From the NCBI GenBank assembly GCA_916613615.1, contig OU744727.1, positions 20,592,093 through 20,656,092 of the forward strand: a stretch of 64,000 nt of DNA, written 5' to 3'. Below the pieces are notes generated by a model. The model was not told where the DNA came from. It saw only the letters and a program-made list of their open reading frames with translations, and did no database searches. This stretch comes from Steromphala cineraria (Eukaryota; Mollusca; Gastropoda; Trochida; Trochidae). Below, piece after piece: positions 9,980-21,047 of the stretch (positions are counted from its first letter, which is position 1; each line of letters begins with the position of its first letter). The position numbers and the translations under genes were made by a program.

Positions 9980-10849
9980 TATATTTCCATCGACATAATT
10001 CTTTAATCAGTATCATCTTCAATAAAAATATTATTAATGCTCAATCTGACTCGACAAGTAAACAAAGGTTATCATCACAAACAATTTTTGATACAATATT
10101 TTGATGAACTTTTGACTAAACTAAACTGTAAATCTCTAATTTAGCTAGCTAAGCGTTTTTCAAAATTGTTATTTAAAATGAACTAAACTAATGATATTTC
10201 CTTATCTATGACAAACATGTTGAGTCACATTGTGTTCGGCCGATACTGGATTGGTTTCGTCAGATTCAGGTTTAGATTTATATTTTGGAAAATGTTGACC
10301 ATTGTAATCGAAGTGATGGCAACTGTGTAGCAACAATGTATCCTACAACTGGTCTTGAAAAAAATATTTAAAGAGCGATGAGTTGTGAGGAGACCCTTTA
10401 AAAAGTCTTTGTGTTTGTCTGCCAGTCTCTTGTTCTCTGAAGACCTATAAAGAGGGTTTTTAAGACAGAGAGAAAGAGGCATAACAAATTGGTTGATATA
10501 TGTAGGTGGCGAGGTGAGGCAAGAGATGTGTGACGGTTGAGTAGAGTTAATTTGAGTTAGGTTTGATGAAGTTGAGGCGGGCTCTATCGTATGACCGTTG
10601 TCCAACCGCCGTTAAAGGCAATTAGATCTAGGCCAACAGCTTTTATATAAGAACACGACACTATGATTGAAAATGGTCGAAAATGGTCGAAACAGATTGC
10701 TGTCTAATATGTGAGCAGCATGTATGACTATTTGAACATTTAGTTTAATAATGATAATACTTATTTTAACGCCTACATCCAGACAAGGACTGCTCAACGG
10801 CGACACAATGTATAACTTACCCTGAAGGAATTGTACAGCGCCTCGCGCG
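9980..10849. other. No gene supported
   Basis: AT-rich flank. It contains a short tandem duplication (AAAATGGTCG twice, near 10670-10690). A 126-codon minus-strand open frame at 10225-10605 shows no recognisable motif and low-complexity composition, so it is not called. Confidence 0.4.
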
Positions 10850-10854
10850 GCCAT

Positions 10855-11045
10855 ATATATAGGTCCTTACTGTCCCCATGTTCAAGAACCCATTTGCATA
10901 GCTATGTGAACTGAGTGCAATGTGGATGCATTGCCTTGCCCAAGGACACAACACAGTGTTAAGCCCAGGTTACAAACTTTTGTTGTCTCCACCGGGCTTC
11001 GAACCCGGCCCCCGCTAACCATTTCACCACGGTGCTCTATTACAC
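10855..11045 (-). repeat. tRNA-derived SINE
   Basis: On the minus strand the unit reads GAGCACCGTGGTGAAATGG, then GGGTTCGAAGCCC (B box at 10995-11005), then a non-tRNA body with GTGTCCTTGGGCAAGGCAA and AAATGGGTTC. That body resembles the conserved central domain of widespread metazoan SINEs (comparison from memory). The spacing between A-like and B boxes is short, so the head is a tRNA relative rather than a tRNA. The limits are approximate. Confidence 0.65.
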
Positions 11046-12544
11046 CACACATGAATAATGCGCGGTTAAATGAAGCATTGCTCGACATATCACTACATGT
11101 AGAACTGTTTTCTTCAGCAGAAAACAATGCGACATCAGACATATGTAATTTGCAAACCTCTATCGAACCATTACTACTTTGTCAGCCTGAGAGTCTAGTC
11201 ACATGCGAAGATGACATGTTAAACGAAAATGCACACGACAGTTCTTTACACTTAAAATGTTGTCAATTTCAAGTATTATTTTACCTAGATATAGACACGA
11301 TATATAATCACGAAAAGAAATTGCACTGCCTTTTTTTTTAGACCAGTTCAACGATTTCAAAAGGTAAATTCACGTTAACAATAAAACATTGAGACTATTA
11401 GGAGACCAGTGCATGTCAAGTAATCTTCTCAGGTCATGTTACCACTTATACACTTACACAGGTCTACTCATGTCTTGCGCTGTGTCTGTCTATTGCAGCT
11501 TAAACATTGTAAGGCTATTTCACTCCTTTAATATAACTATAATCTTCACACAGAGTTTCAATTTCCAATTGGAAATAGGACATTGTTTCATAATACTGTT
11601 TTACAAGTCATGTTTCAACTTTACAGTAAACTTGTATTCATTTCCAAAGTCATAGCCACTTTAAATATTACAGACATTTTGACGGGTCAATAATATATTT
11701 TACAAGTATAGATACCTGAAAAAAGCGTGACTCAGTTCGTTGTATATAATTCTTGTTTATATCGTTGAAATGTCATTCTATCCTTCAGCTTCATCGTGAG
11801 ACTTAAACTGTATAAAACTAGTCCTTATCTTAGAAACGTTTATAGCCCATTCAAATATATTTATGCATTGACATTTAACTAACTGCCCATAAAAGGAATA
11901 GGGTACATATATCCCTCCCACATAGTTCTTAGAAACACTACAAGGAAGTATTTTGAAGTTACAAGGAAGTGTTTTGAATATCAGCCATTAAGCTGAACAG
12001 AATTGCATTACGGGTAAACAAAACAAGTAATGATAAAATCAAATGTGTATCATGTATACAAAATGTTTTAAATTTGGTTTTCTTCGGTTCAATGTATGTA
12101 AATAGATATTTCCTACGTAATATATATAGCGTGATATAAATAACAACAACAAATATGAGATAGATACATATGTATGTATAGTCTTTTCTGTCGTCTTGTT
12201 ACGCTTAGTTGGTCCAATTGTCACGTAGAGAACACCAGAGCGGAACAAACGTGTAGGTCATTTGCGAGTGCCTACGAATTCAGATAAAAAGTAAGTACTT
12301 TTTGTGTTTTTCCCAATCTTAAGGTTTGAAAACTGTTTATTTCATTTGTTACATTTTGTGGCAGGTTACAGACAAAGAAATTATGGTCCTGGTGCTACTT
12401 TTTTTGTTTTGATCCATTATTGTTCTTTTGCTGAAATATAAAAATATATATATTTTTATAAGGAGAGTTGGCTTCTCACGTGAAGAAAGGTTGTCCATAG
12501 GAAATAGTAAACATCAGATGGTTCAGACTGGATCAATCTTCTTT
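11046..12544. other. No gene supported
   Basis: AT-rich sequence with short open frames only. A GTAAGT donor-like site at 12287 was compared with the family 1 leaders and does not share their upstream blocks. No structured repeat was recognised. Confidence 0.4.
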
Positions 12545-12559
12545 AATACGATGAATTCA

Positions 12560-12618
12560 TTTCAACCATTATGTGGGTCTTGTCTAGATACTCGACAAGA
12601 CCCACACAATGGTTGAAA
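12560..12618. repeat. Hairpin, 25-bp arms
   Basis: Arms 12560-12584 and 12594-12618 pair with one mismatch, with a 9-base loop. The core is GGGTCTTGTC pairing with GACAAGACCC. It is too short to classify. Confidence 0.8.
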
Positions 12619-12804
12619 CCGTAACCGTAGATTCTTTATCACAATCATCACAATCCATCATCACTTGATAACAGTTGCCTTCACGACTAAGAGGGTGACC
12701 TTAGAGCAGATGCACCAAAAAGTGTGCTATGGACCAAACATTGCAGGCATCTTGTGCTTCGCCAATCGTGTTCAAATTTGATTGAAATTAAACAAATTTT
12801 GCCC

Positions 12805-14163
12805 CAATCTAAATAAATTTAGATCAACAGGTTTTATATTTGGTCATACTGTTGATCTAAGATTGGCCCGTAAGGCGGGTCATCCCGCTGACCTCTGAAA
12901 TCAGCCGCTCGGCCAATCAGAGAAGTTGCCCTAGCTCGCTGGAAGTTTAAAAAACTCAGCAGCACATCTTTTGAAATGGATGATGTTCGGAGCTCTGTCA
13001 TTCGGAGCGGAGCAGAGCAACCATTTCGATGAACAATCCGATTGCTTGGATGTATTAATAGATTATATTTTTTCATTTTAAAATGATTAGCGTATTTGCT
13101 AGTTGTCAATGACAAATGATGATTGCACATCGCACAGATACTAACGTGGCGAATAACAATCACAAAGTTAGAGCATGATAAATGTCAATATTTACGAAAA
13201 TCCTCATGCAAGGGGAGGTAACTCATTTTTATCAAACTCGTTTGTACTAATTTATTTCGTTTCCATCCAAATAATTCAAAAATAGTGATTTTTTTGTCAA
13301 TCATAAAACTTAAACTATTTTATACAACCAAAATAGAGCCAACCTACTGATATGTTTATTATCAGTATCAAAAACATGATCTATGTTTTCACAATGCACA
13401 CTGTTATTGAGAACAGGCCATAAGCTATCATATGTCTTCCGTTCACACATTGAATGAGCGACTATGAACTGTTTGTGACGTCGAATTTGATTGATCAAAT
13501 TGCGAATTCGATATTTGCATACGAAAGGTCACCGGGACGACCTCTCACACTGGTCAATCTTAGATCAACAGTATTACTTACTTATCCTCTTCATCCCTGA
13601 TGGGACATAAGGCCGTAACAAGCGATCGCCACTTTACTCTGTCCTTTGCCATGTGCTGGGCTTGACCCCAGGTGAATCCCATTTCCTCAAGCTCTGTCTT
13701 GACAGTTCTCCTCCATGTGGTGCGAGGTCTGCCACGCTTCCTCTTCCCTGGTGGTGTCCAGTTCAGTGCAACTCTTGGGATTCTTTCTGTGGGCATTCTC
13801 ATGACATGGCCAAGCCATCTGAAACGTCTTTGCTTGATTTCATCTGCGATGTTCTTGCAGTTGCTCCTTTCTAGTAGGTTTGCATTTGAAATCTTGTTGG
13901 GCCAGAATATTCTATGGATCTTTCTCAAGCTGGTGGTGTGGAATACTTCTACTTTGTGTAGGTCGCTCTGTGTGATTCTCCAGCATTCTGAGCCATATAG
14001 CAAAACAGATTTTACGTTGCTGCTGTATATTCTTAGCTTGGTCTTAGTGCTGTAGTTGTTGGACTTCCAGATGGGTTGAAGTCTGGCGAATGATGTTCGT
14101 GCCTTTGATAGATCAACAGTATGACCAAATATTAAACCTGTTGATCTAAATTTATTTAGATTG
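12805..14163. mobile_element. Non-autonomous TIR transposon with 9-bp target duplication
   Basis: Inverted termini start CAATCTAAATAAATTTAGAT at 12805 and end with its reverse complement at 14163. They extend ~64 bases, although the right one is split by an RTE insertion (13575-14109). The element is flanked by the direct repeat ATTTTGCCC (12796-12804 and 14164-14172), a 9-bp target duplication as made by Mutator-like transposases. Each terminus also folds on itself (AGATCAACAG with CTGTTGATCT). Without the RTE insert it is ~810 bases and encodes no transposase, so it is a MITE-type derivative. Confidence 0.75.
13575..14109 (-). mobile_element. RTE-type LINE 3' fragment with 13-bp target duplication
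   Basis: A 5'-truncated LINE end inserted in the right terminus of the 12.8-14.2 kb TIR element. It is flanked by the direct repeat AGATCAACAGTAT (13562-13574 and 14110-14122). The minus-strand frame at 13578-14003 encodes the C-terminus of an RTE/BovB-like reverse transcriptase: Gly-Ser-Glu-Cys-Trp, Arg-Trp-Leu-Gly-His-Val, the Gly-Lys-Arg-Lys-Arg-Gly-Arg-Pro block, and a final Arg-Asp-Glu-Glu-Asp. It ends in a GATAAGTAAGTAA tail typical of RTE elements. The catalytic domain is absent, so it is a dead insertion. Confidence 0.8.
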
Positions 14164-14559
14164 ATTTTGCCCGATCATAAATGTTTAAATTCCAAACCAG
14201 AATGCAACTTTCCAGCTTTTGATTAACTAGGTATGAAAAGAAATACAACAAGCAATGCATGAGGACCAATACAAACATAGATTGTGCATGGACACACCAA
14301 GAATATATGCAACAAACTGTCTTATATCCCTATTTTGTATGAAACATTTAGAAGAACACGGCCAATAGAAGCGAAGAAGATATACTGTTTGGCGTGTGTA
14401 TTCGTTTAGACTCAAGGCACCTAAATTTGATAATTAAATTCAATTGCCAATAGTCTGAAGTCAGACTATTCCAACTGGAAACTTATTGAAAGCGTCCTGA
14501 AAAGCATATCCTATTCTTGTGGGTGAGATTCACAGATGACACAAAGTGTTAAAGTACTG

Positions 14560-14787
14560 CTAGCATCTTACATACATGGTATACTGGTGGCTTTTAAAAG
14601 AACCAAATCCGTTTCTTCCATTCCAAACCGGACAAGTCCCGCCAGAGAACCCTACCCTCTGCTTACCAAGCAACAGGATTAACCATCTCCTACCACGGTA
14701 CTGTCTCGGTACTGTCCCTCGGGCATCCGTTTCTGCAACGATACAGCAATACATTAAAGTTGTCAAGAATGCTATGTGATATCTCAA
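14560..14787 (-). CDS. Candidate first exon of a small secreted peptide
   Basis: The minus-strand open frame starts at ATG 14787 and encodes 75 residues. Residues 1-22 look like a signal peptide, with a hydrophobic core rich in Leu, Thr, Cys, Ile and Val ending Glu-Thr-Asp-Ala. The rest is basic, with Gly-Arg-Arg near residue 32, Gly-Gly-Thr-Cys-Pro-Val-Trp, a second Cys near the end and few acidic residues. Near the 3' end lie GTATGT and GTAAGA, either of which could be a donor, so this may be an exon of a longer gene. The local GC content is higher than the flanks. No family is recognised. An overlapping 67-codon plus-strand frame makes the coding claim uncertain. Confidence 0.3.
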   Translation of the reverse strand: MRYHIAFLTTLMYCCIVAETDARGTVPRQYRGRRWLILLLGKQRVGFSGGTCPVWNGRNGFGSFKSHQYTMYVRC

Positions 14788-14913
14788 TCCAGGTCATTGC
14801 AAAAAGAATCTAGTGCAGCATTTGAGATCTCAGTCATTGGCTTAATGACAGTGGTTGGTGCACTGACAGTTAGACGATGCACGGTTGGTAAGCGATTCAC
14901 TGCTTCATATATA

Positions 14914-15859
14914 TGTAACAGACGTGGTTTTAACCTTGTTCAAGAGACAATGTTCTGTATGTGATTCTACTTTGCGTTGTGTGATTTTATGCCTTTAAAC
15001 CGTGTGTCATCTTGACATTAACCATGGCCAATTTTCTCAGGATATTTCCATCAAACCACGCTGCATCCCCGTTTCGGTGATGTAGCTTATGATCAAAAAC
15101 ATACAAAAAGAGGTACCATTAATGACGTTTTATTCCGAAATACAAACTCAACAAAATAACAAAATGTGTTCAACAAAGCAAAATCCGGGAAGTTAACAAA
15201 AACAAACGATAACTTCTGCAGCACCTGGTCTAACGCGGATCACAGCGGTAGAAATATCAATAAAATCCACCCCCCGTCCCGGTTCCTAATAATTACCCAA
15301 ACTACACCATACACCTACATAACCTACTTTTATTCCCCCTCCCACCCGGGTCTACAGGTATCTATATACTTACTCTAACATACCACCTACATCTAAAATA
15401 ACCTAAGTGCTACGCTACGCTATGGGAAGAGGGCAATCGTTTCAAAGCGAAACGAGTAGTGTTCTAAAACAGAACAATAATGTCGTCAAATAACAAGACG
15501 AGCGGGCGCCGTTTCAAGATCGAAACGAGGTCTCACCTATCCATGTACGGACAAAAGACAACATGTGCAACGCACATCAGCCCTTTTATACTTAACGGCG
15601 GGCGTAGCCTATTCCCAAAACCCCCCCTAACCGTAGTACAATCGACTCGCCCAGCACGTGCGGCCAATCGCTGACGCGAGACAGTGACTCGCGCCAAACG
15701 ACTATGCCCTTCGGCAGAATCCGCCCTCATCCGTGAGTATGCATAATTAAACTAAAATTATTATCCTTAATTAACCCTTAGATCCCTAATATCATAATTA
15801 TTTCCCCAAGAATATAATCTAACCTAATATATACCTATAAATAAGCCACTCCCGTTACA
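14914..15859 (-). mobile_element. Solo LTR of a Gypsy-like retrotransposon
   Basis: The plus strand starts TGTAACAGACGTGG at 14914 and ends ACTCCCGTTACA at 15859, giving TG...CA ends with inverted TGTAAC/GTTACA. The flanking TATA (or TATATA) repeats on both sides are a possible 4-6 bp target duplication, although the AT repeat makes this weak. Read on the minus strand, it has a TATA box (TATAAAAGG, 15582-15590) and an AATAAA (15129-15134) 450 bases downstream, the expected LTR promoter and poly(A) signal. No internal gag-pol region adjoins it, so it is a solo LTR of ~946 bases. Three short hairpins sit in its transcribed part at 15438-15454, 15461-15475 and 15510-15527. Confidence 0.65.
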
Positions 15860-15864
15860 TATAT

Positions 15865-16179
15865 ATGGAATGGTCAATTATTGGCAAGGCAAATCCATAC
15901 TCAAACACAAGCAAAAGATGCAACCTCTGCATAAACGAAAAATTTATTATCATCTGCAAACCTCAAATGGCAACCCTTAACAGACGTAACGAGTTGGTCA
16001 ACACATGTAGAGACAACAATAAATTCCTGCTCAGAAACAGCCAAAGCCAAAAACCAACCCCAAAACGCAGCAACCCAAGAAACAAAGAAACACATAGCCA
16101 AAACGCAACCAATTGGCGCCAATCAACCAACAAGCCCAAGCGCACACATGTAACAAAAGGTGGCCAAAACCTGACATAA
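15865..16179 (+). pseudogene. Penelope-like element GIY-YIG endonuclease, C-terminal fragment
   Basis: An open frame of 104 codons beginning right after the solo LTR. The first half reads Trp-Ser-Ile-Ile...Tyr-Ser-Asn-Thr-Ser-Lys, then Cys-Asn-Leu-Cys-Ile-Asn-Glu-Lys, Leu-Asn-Arg-Arg-Asn-Glu-Leu and Cys-Arg...Asn-Lys-Phe-Leu-Leu. From memory, this is the C-terminal part of the GIY-YIG-type endonuclease attached to Penelope-like reverse transcriptases, including a Cys-x-x-Cys zinc-binding pair. The GIY-YIG core and the reverse transcriptase are missing. The second half is Asn/Gln/Lys-rich and may be non-coding readthrough. It is a truncated relic; the ATG at 15865 is incidental. Confidence 0.5.
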
Positions 16180-17304
16180 CCTATCACTTGACAAATGCAC
16201 TCAGCATGAAACAGAGCTGTAGTGAAGATCAAAATTTGAAATTAACAATTGAGAATGACTAAATGTCAGTTTACAAAACTCAGCTTCAATATTGGGCAAC
16301 TGTAGATTTTAATTCACAAGACATTTTAATAATTCATGAAGGGAAACTTCATAATAATAATAATGTACAGAAGGCTGTGGAGAATACCAGTAGACTTGAC
16401 ACTTGAAAGCAGAAATGCTTCGAACACGTAATACAAAATTTAAGACAATTCTGTCAAAGAGATTTCGTCATTGATATTGTGCTACTGATTCTGTCCAAAC
16501 TGCACAGCATTCAATTACATGTACATTGCATCACATGAGAGGGATGCTACCCTTAGCCCTTCCAAATCCAAAATATTATTCAGTATTTTCACAAGGAATG
16601 ATAACTCATCCTTCATTTTTCTATTATCTATAAACTTTAATGGCTGTCCCTGACAACACTCTTTGTTGTATATGACCTAAGGTCCAGAGTCTTTGAGAAT
16701 ATCACCCCTACACAAGACAAGCATTCGCTTTCCACAGAGACAGCTCAGTGCGAGCAAGCCTCACATGACACACACCGATAATGTTTGAAGTTCATGGTGA
16801 CACTAAAAGAAAGCGTTAATGATTGTTTAATGCGTATATATATCTTTATACGGTAAAATTACAATCGTCTTTGCTGTTTTGGTTTTGTTCAATATATTCA
16901 CAAATCATCTGTATCGTGAATACTAATTGTCATTGAAATTTAGGAACTATGGTGATTATTCAAAAGTTGGGCAGTATGTTTCAATTTCAATAGTTACTGA
17001 CTTGTTTTGTGGTCTGACTTTAAGTGATTTGCATGTGCTTTTTTTCTACATTGGTGATATTCGTGATTCATTATGAGAATTTCGTAGAATTTGTTGAACG
17101 TGAGTTTGCACCAATGAATAAGTCACGTGATTTTCACCTTTTTACATTAATTCCCACAATGAGACCACATTCGTTGTTTTTTAGAATTTTGTTTTTTAAA
17201 TTTGATGTTTGCTGTCAATATTTTTATGAAATATATTTTCATCATTTCAATTTAAAAGTGATAACTTTCTTATGCCGATGAGGTTTTTTACCTTACTAAC
17301 AGAG
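16180..17304. other. No gene supported
   Basis: AT-rich flank with no convincing coding region. A small run of AATAATAATAATAAT-like sequence occurs near 16350. No inverted repeat of note was seen. Confidence 0.4.
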
Positions 17305-18177
17305 AAAACCCCAAAAAAACATACACCTTGTTAAGAATCTCCAACTCAAGTATATCAATGACAAAACAAACTTGAGTTATGAGAATGAGTTGGTTTTAAA
17401 GACTATACGAAGTTTTCTTCAAATAATGGTAGGAGAATTGTAAAAAATGTTTTAGTCAGCCATGTCCAAAACATAATAAACTATTTTACATACACACAAT
17501 TATGATTATGTTAGGATTGTTTATCAGATGTCCATGTTTTAAAGTGGGCATTTCTTAAATATTAAAATGTCAACGTTGGAAACTGATAAATGACTTGCAA
17601 AATTCTCTAGTCACGTCATATACCTATACTATTTCACTCCTCTTTACAGCAATCGCATGAAAAATGTTACGGATAAATTAGATATGATCTCTCAGTTTAC
17701 AGGGAGGTATCAAGGGAAAAGTCTGCTTTTTCTGATATTTTGTTGTTAAACCCAAACCTTAAAACATCGTTGGAATTAATCTCGCATTTTGAGTTCCCTC
17801 TTACAAATTTGATTGATTAATTGTAAATGTATAAGGAAACTTACTTTACAATAATAAGTTATTTTTACTTATACTGTATAATAATACGAAGAAATGTCCT
17901 AAACTAAAGGGCACAAACATAAACTGTAACTTGAACTGTCGGTCGGTTAGGACTCACAATGAATGGGGCCTTTACAAAGCCCAGTAAACTCAGTAACTTG
18001 CAAGATAACCGGTTGACATGTCATCCATATCATGCTCCTGATCTACATGTAGTATGGTATGACTTACCCAAGTTCATATCATGTAACCAAGATTCAAAGT
18101 AAGTAATAAGTTGTTTTTATAACTTACTATTCATTGAAACAGTATGCATGGTCTTGATATGAATTAAACAACACGCA
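17305..18177 (+). repeat. Segmental duplication unit D1 (family 1 promoter region)
   Basis: This aligns by eye with 19620-21170 once the MITE at 19670-20184 is removed. Shared stretches include AACATACAC, AAGAATCTCCAACT, a CAAATAATGGTAG block, GATTATGAT, TCAGATGT, CAGCAATCGC, ATATGATCTCTCAG, CGGTCGGT and the leader end before GTAAGT. Both units contain the full promoter and leader of a family 1 gene, yet only one coding exon (24986) lies downstream of them. Confidence 0.65.
17890..18098 (+). promoter_or_regulatory. Leader exon copy in D1 (family 1)
   Basis: The leader-like segment ends GATTCAAA at 18098 before donor GTAAGTAATAAGTTG. It shares the GGGCACAAACATAAACTGT and CGGTCGGT blocks with the D2 copy. 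The nearest downstream coding exon is at 24986, almost 7 kb away, with the D2 leader in between, so it is an alternative first exon for copy IV or an orphan. Confidence 0.45.
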
Positions 18178-18219
<42 letters not shown>

Positions 18220-18244
18220 TCCACATACACACACACACACACAC
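18178..18244. repeat. (AC)n microsatellite
   Basis: Two AC runs separated by GCACATCCACAT, just downstream of the D1 donor. The matching position in D2 (about 21147-21160) has only a short ACACAC run, so the array expanded after the duplication. Confidence 0.95.
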
Positions 18245-19619
18245 AATTTAAACACTTTTCACAATGCATGATAAGACAATCATGCAAATCTATTCTCAAT
18301 GTAAACAGAACTTGAAGTGATTTACACAGAAATTGACAACAAGAACTTTTTTGACAGAAAGTTTCAAATAATATTTGGTATAGAACATTTTACCCAAGAA
18401 ACAAGAGTTAAACCTGAATTCGTAACTAAACGTAATCCTGAGAATGTTTAAGGCCAGGTGTTACATTCAACTTTGTGGGGGTATATTTATTATTTTAAGA
18501 TATTTTAGATATTCTTTACTGTCGAGCGTTCACAAATAGATGCAATGTAGTTTCTCCAGAAAAATAATCAAAAGGTATATTTGTTTGTATTATTCGGTTT
18601 CATATTTAGTAGGTGATCGTTCATTTGGAGAATTCTATGCATAAAAGAGTATTGAATCTAAATTTGATTTATACAAAGAAAGTACATTTGTAGGTAGGTA
18701 GGTAGGATTCTACCATGAAAGTTATAAATACAAGATTCTGATTGGTTCTCCTGAAAAATAAAACGTGATCTATCCTCTGGTTTTGAGGCCGCTCCATCAC
18801 GCATTGAAACACCCGTCTAGAAATTTCGGAGCAGGTATTCTGCTCTTTACTCAGAATTAATATTTTTAAAAAGTTATTTAACATATGTATTTTACATATA
18901 TATATATATATATGTGTTTAAGTGGCCAATCAGCGTCAGACGCACCTAATGTACACCAGCATCTTCTAAAAAAGTAACATACATTTTGTTAGAATAAGAA
19001 AAGTTTGGAATTTAGAAAAACTCCGCATTCATTCAAAAGATATATATTACCAAATGTAATATTTTCATTATTCCTAATTGGTTGTGGAAATTATCATTTA
19101 TATCGTTAACCTTTGAACTATTCTAACTGAGAACACTAAGAACAACGCGCTACAGGGGGTTTGACCTTATTAGGTTATTTTCACGAATGTAGCATGGTAA
19201 TATAATTGATAAACAGAATAAGATACATTGCAAAACATGAATATTTTATTTCAATCTCATCTGTCGTGTGGCAAAATAGCGTTTTTAATAGAATTAGAAA
19301 TAGGTTAATTTCAGTATGAAGCTTTCAATCCAATAATAAAGAAAAATTATAATTATGAATAGAACTCGTTCGTAAAATGATACAGGTTTTCTCAACTGCA
19401 GTGGCATATTTTTATCCATGAATATATTTTGAAAAGCTTTTAATACTATTTTAATGAAAAATATTTCTATACTACTGGTACAATGACTCTGTATTGTGTG
19501 TACATAAGGCCGATGATTTCATCTTCGAAAGGTAAAGAATTTACAGTTTACAATGAACCCTCTGTAATTTGATATAAAAGCCAACAATTTACGTCCCTTT
19601 TGTATTTACAAACGAGATG
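18245..19619. other. No gene supported
   Basis: AT-rich DNA separating the two duplication units. It contains a short (AT)n run near 18895-18913 and a GTAG repeat near 18692-18706. No coding exon of family 1 was found here, although one would be expected after the D1 leader if D1 were a full gene. Confidence 0.4.
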
Positions 19620-19669
19620 AGTTTTTGAAAACATACACTTGATAAGAATCTCCAACTAATTTAAGCATA

Positions 19670-20184
19670 CAGCTGCGTAACTTAAGTTTGTTCGCTTAAG
19701 CTTGCTGTGTTGATATCATCATATTATTTGGATTTCGATTAGACACCATTCAAACACCTACAGGAAATTTGACATGGTTTACAGAAGGGGTCATATTTTA
19801 AAAATTCCACAAACATATTCCATATATATTCTGTGAGAAAAACATCAACATGCTTACATTGATTCAGTGAAGAGGATCAAACATGATTTACATGTAGGTC
19901 TAAAGCTGCTTATAACTTATAAAAGATTTTGTGGAGAAAAATAGAAAACTAATGTTTTCGAAATTTTGACCCCTGGTCACGTTAATGTCCTGTCAAGACT
20001 GCTACGGTTAATTGTTAGGTATCATATACGAATATGTTAACGCAGAATGAATGTTAACCTTTGTAGTGAAATTTCAATATCATACCGTTCGTTCTCGCAA
20101 TGTTAGGATATCTCAAAGGCATTTCAAATCACACGTTATTTGCACTATAATACAATACGTGAACAAACTTAAGGTACGCAGCTG
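19670..20184. mobile_element. MITE family B, copy 1
   Basis: The termini are CAGCTGCGTAACTTAAGTTT on the left and its relative on the right (CTTAAGGTACGCAGCTG). TA flanks both ends, giving a TA target duplication as made by Tc1/mariner-group transposases. It shares termini and subterminal blocks (TGCAAATATCATGTAAT-like, inverted) with 26814-27204 and 57287-57690. No coding capacity. It is inserted in duplication unit D2. Confidence 0.8.
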
Positions 20185-20859
20185 TATCAGCTGAACCTGA
20201 GTGTAGAGAGTGAATGAATGTAGAGAGTGGTTTTAAAGATGATAGATCTCTTTTCCAAATAATGGTGGTAGAATTGTTTAAAATATTTAGTCAGCAATTT
20301 CAAAAACATCGTAAGCAATCTTCAATTGCACACGATTATGATTATGATATGATTGTTAATCAGATGTGCATCTTTAAAAGTGGAAATGTTTGTATATATG
20401 TCAAGGTTTGAACCTTATAAATGCCTTGGAAATAATAACCTTAACAAAAATATCTACGTCACACAATTTACTATTACACCCATCTGTACAGCAATCGCGT
20501 GACAAAGGTTAACGATTTATCAAATATGATCTCTCAGATTATACTCTATAGGGTTGTATCCAAAATAATGTATCTTGACATAACAATGAATCAGGTAACG
20601 AATAATAATCCTGTTTGTTGAAATGTTGTTGTTAAAATCAAGACATCAAACTGTACTCTTTGATAAAGATTCACATTGGGTTGTGTTTTTGATAAATCAC
20701 TCTAAAAGTTGACAGAATGATTACTTAAAGATGTCAAAGATGAAATGTTGAGCTAGAATCACAAATTTGAATCATTAGATGCATTTGATAAGGTAACTTA
20801 TTTAACAATGATAATATTTTTGCTCATACTGAATAATTATACGACTAAACGTCCTGAAC

Positions 20860-21047
20860 AAGGGGACACAAATAGAAACTGTCGGTCGGTAAGTACACCA
20901 TGAATTGGGGCATTAAACAAAGTCTTGTCCATTCGATTCCTTGCACGATAACCGGCTCACATGTCTTCCCTATCATTGTTTCTGATCGAGTATGATATGA
21001 ATAACACAAGCTAATATTTGAGTTTCTTTGTGGACGTCGTGTAAATA
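20860..21047 (+). promoter_or_regulatory. Leader exon, family 1 copy IV (D2)
   Basis: Leader-like segment ending GTAAATA at 21047 before donor GTAAGTTATATAAG. It contains AAACTGTCGGTCGGT, the ACATGTCTTCCC block and GTGGACGTCGTGTAAA, shared with the other leaders. The last base A would complete ATG with TG of the coding exon at 24986, after removal of a 3.9-kb intron that contains the hairpin array. Transcript support is needed to choose between this and the D1 leader. Confidence 0.5.

Noticed and set aside
10225..10605. 126-codon minus-strand open frame
   Set aside because: No domain, no paralogue in the window, low-complexity Asn/Leu/Ser composition, and no splice or start context. It is compatible with chance in this length of sequence.
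12240..12300. Additional family 1 leader exon (AAAAA before GTAAGTAC at 12287)
   Set aside because: The upstream sequence lacks the shared leader blocks and no coding exon follows before the next family member region.
12834..13163. 109-codon minus-strand open frame
   Set aside because: It lies inside the TIR element with the 9-bp target duplication and crosses its left terminus; no transposase motif is present.
13653..14055. Plus-strand open frames of 73 and 127 codons
   Set aside because: They are antisense to the RTE reverse transcriptase C-terminus, which has clear motifs on the minus strand.
15700..15740. Hammerhead ribozyme on the minus strand (CGGATGA, GGC...GCC stem, GAAG)
   Set aside because: Both core elements deviate from CUGAUGA and GAAA, and no stem III/cleavage site is evident. 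It is also on the strand opposite to the Penelope-like fragment.
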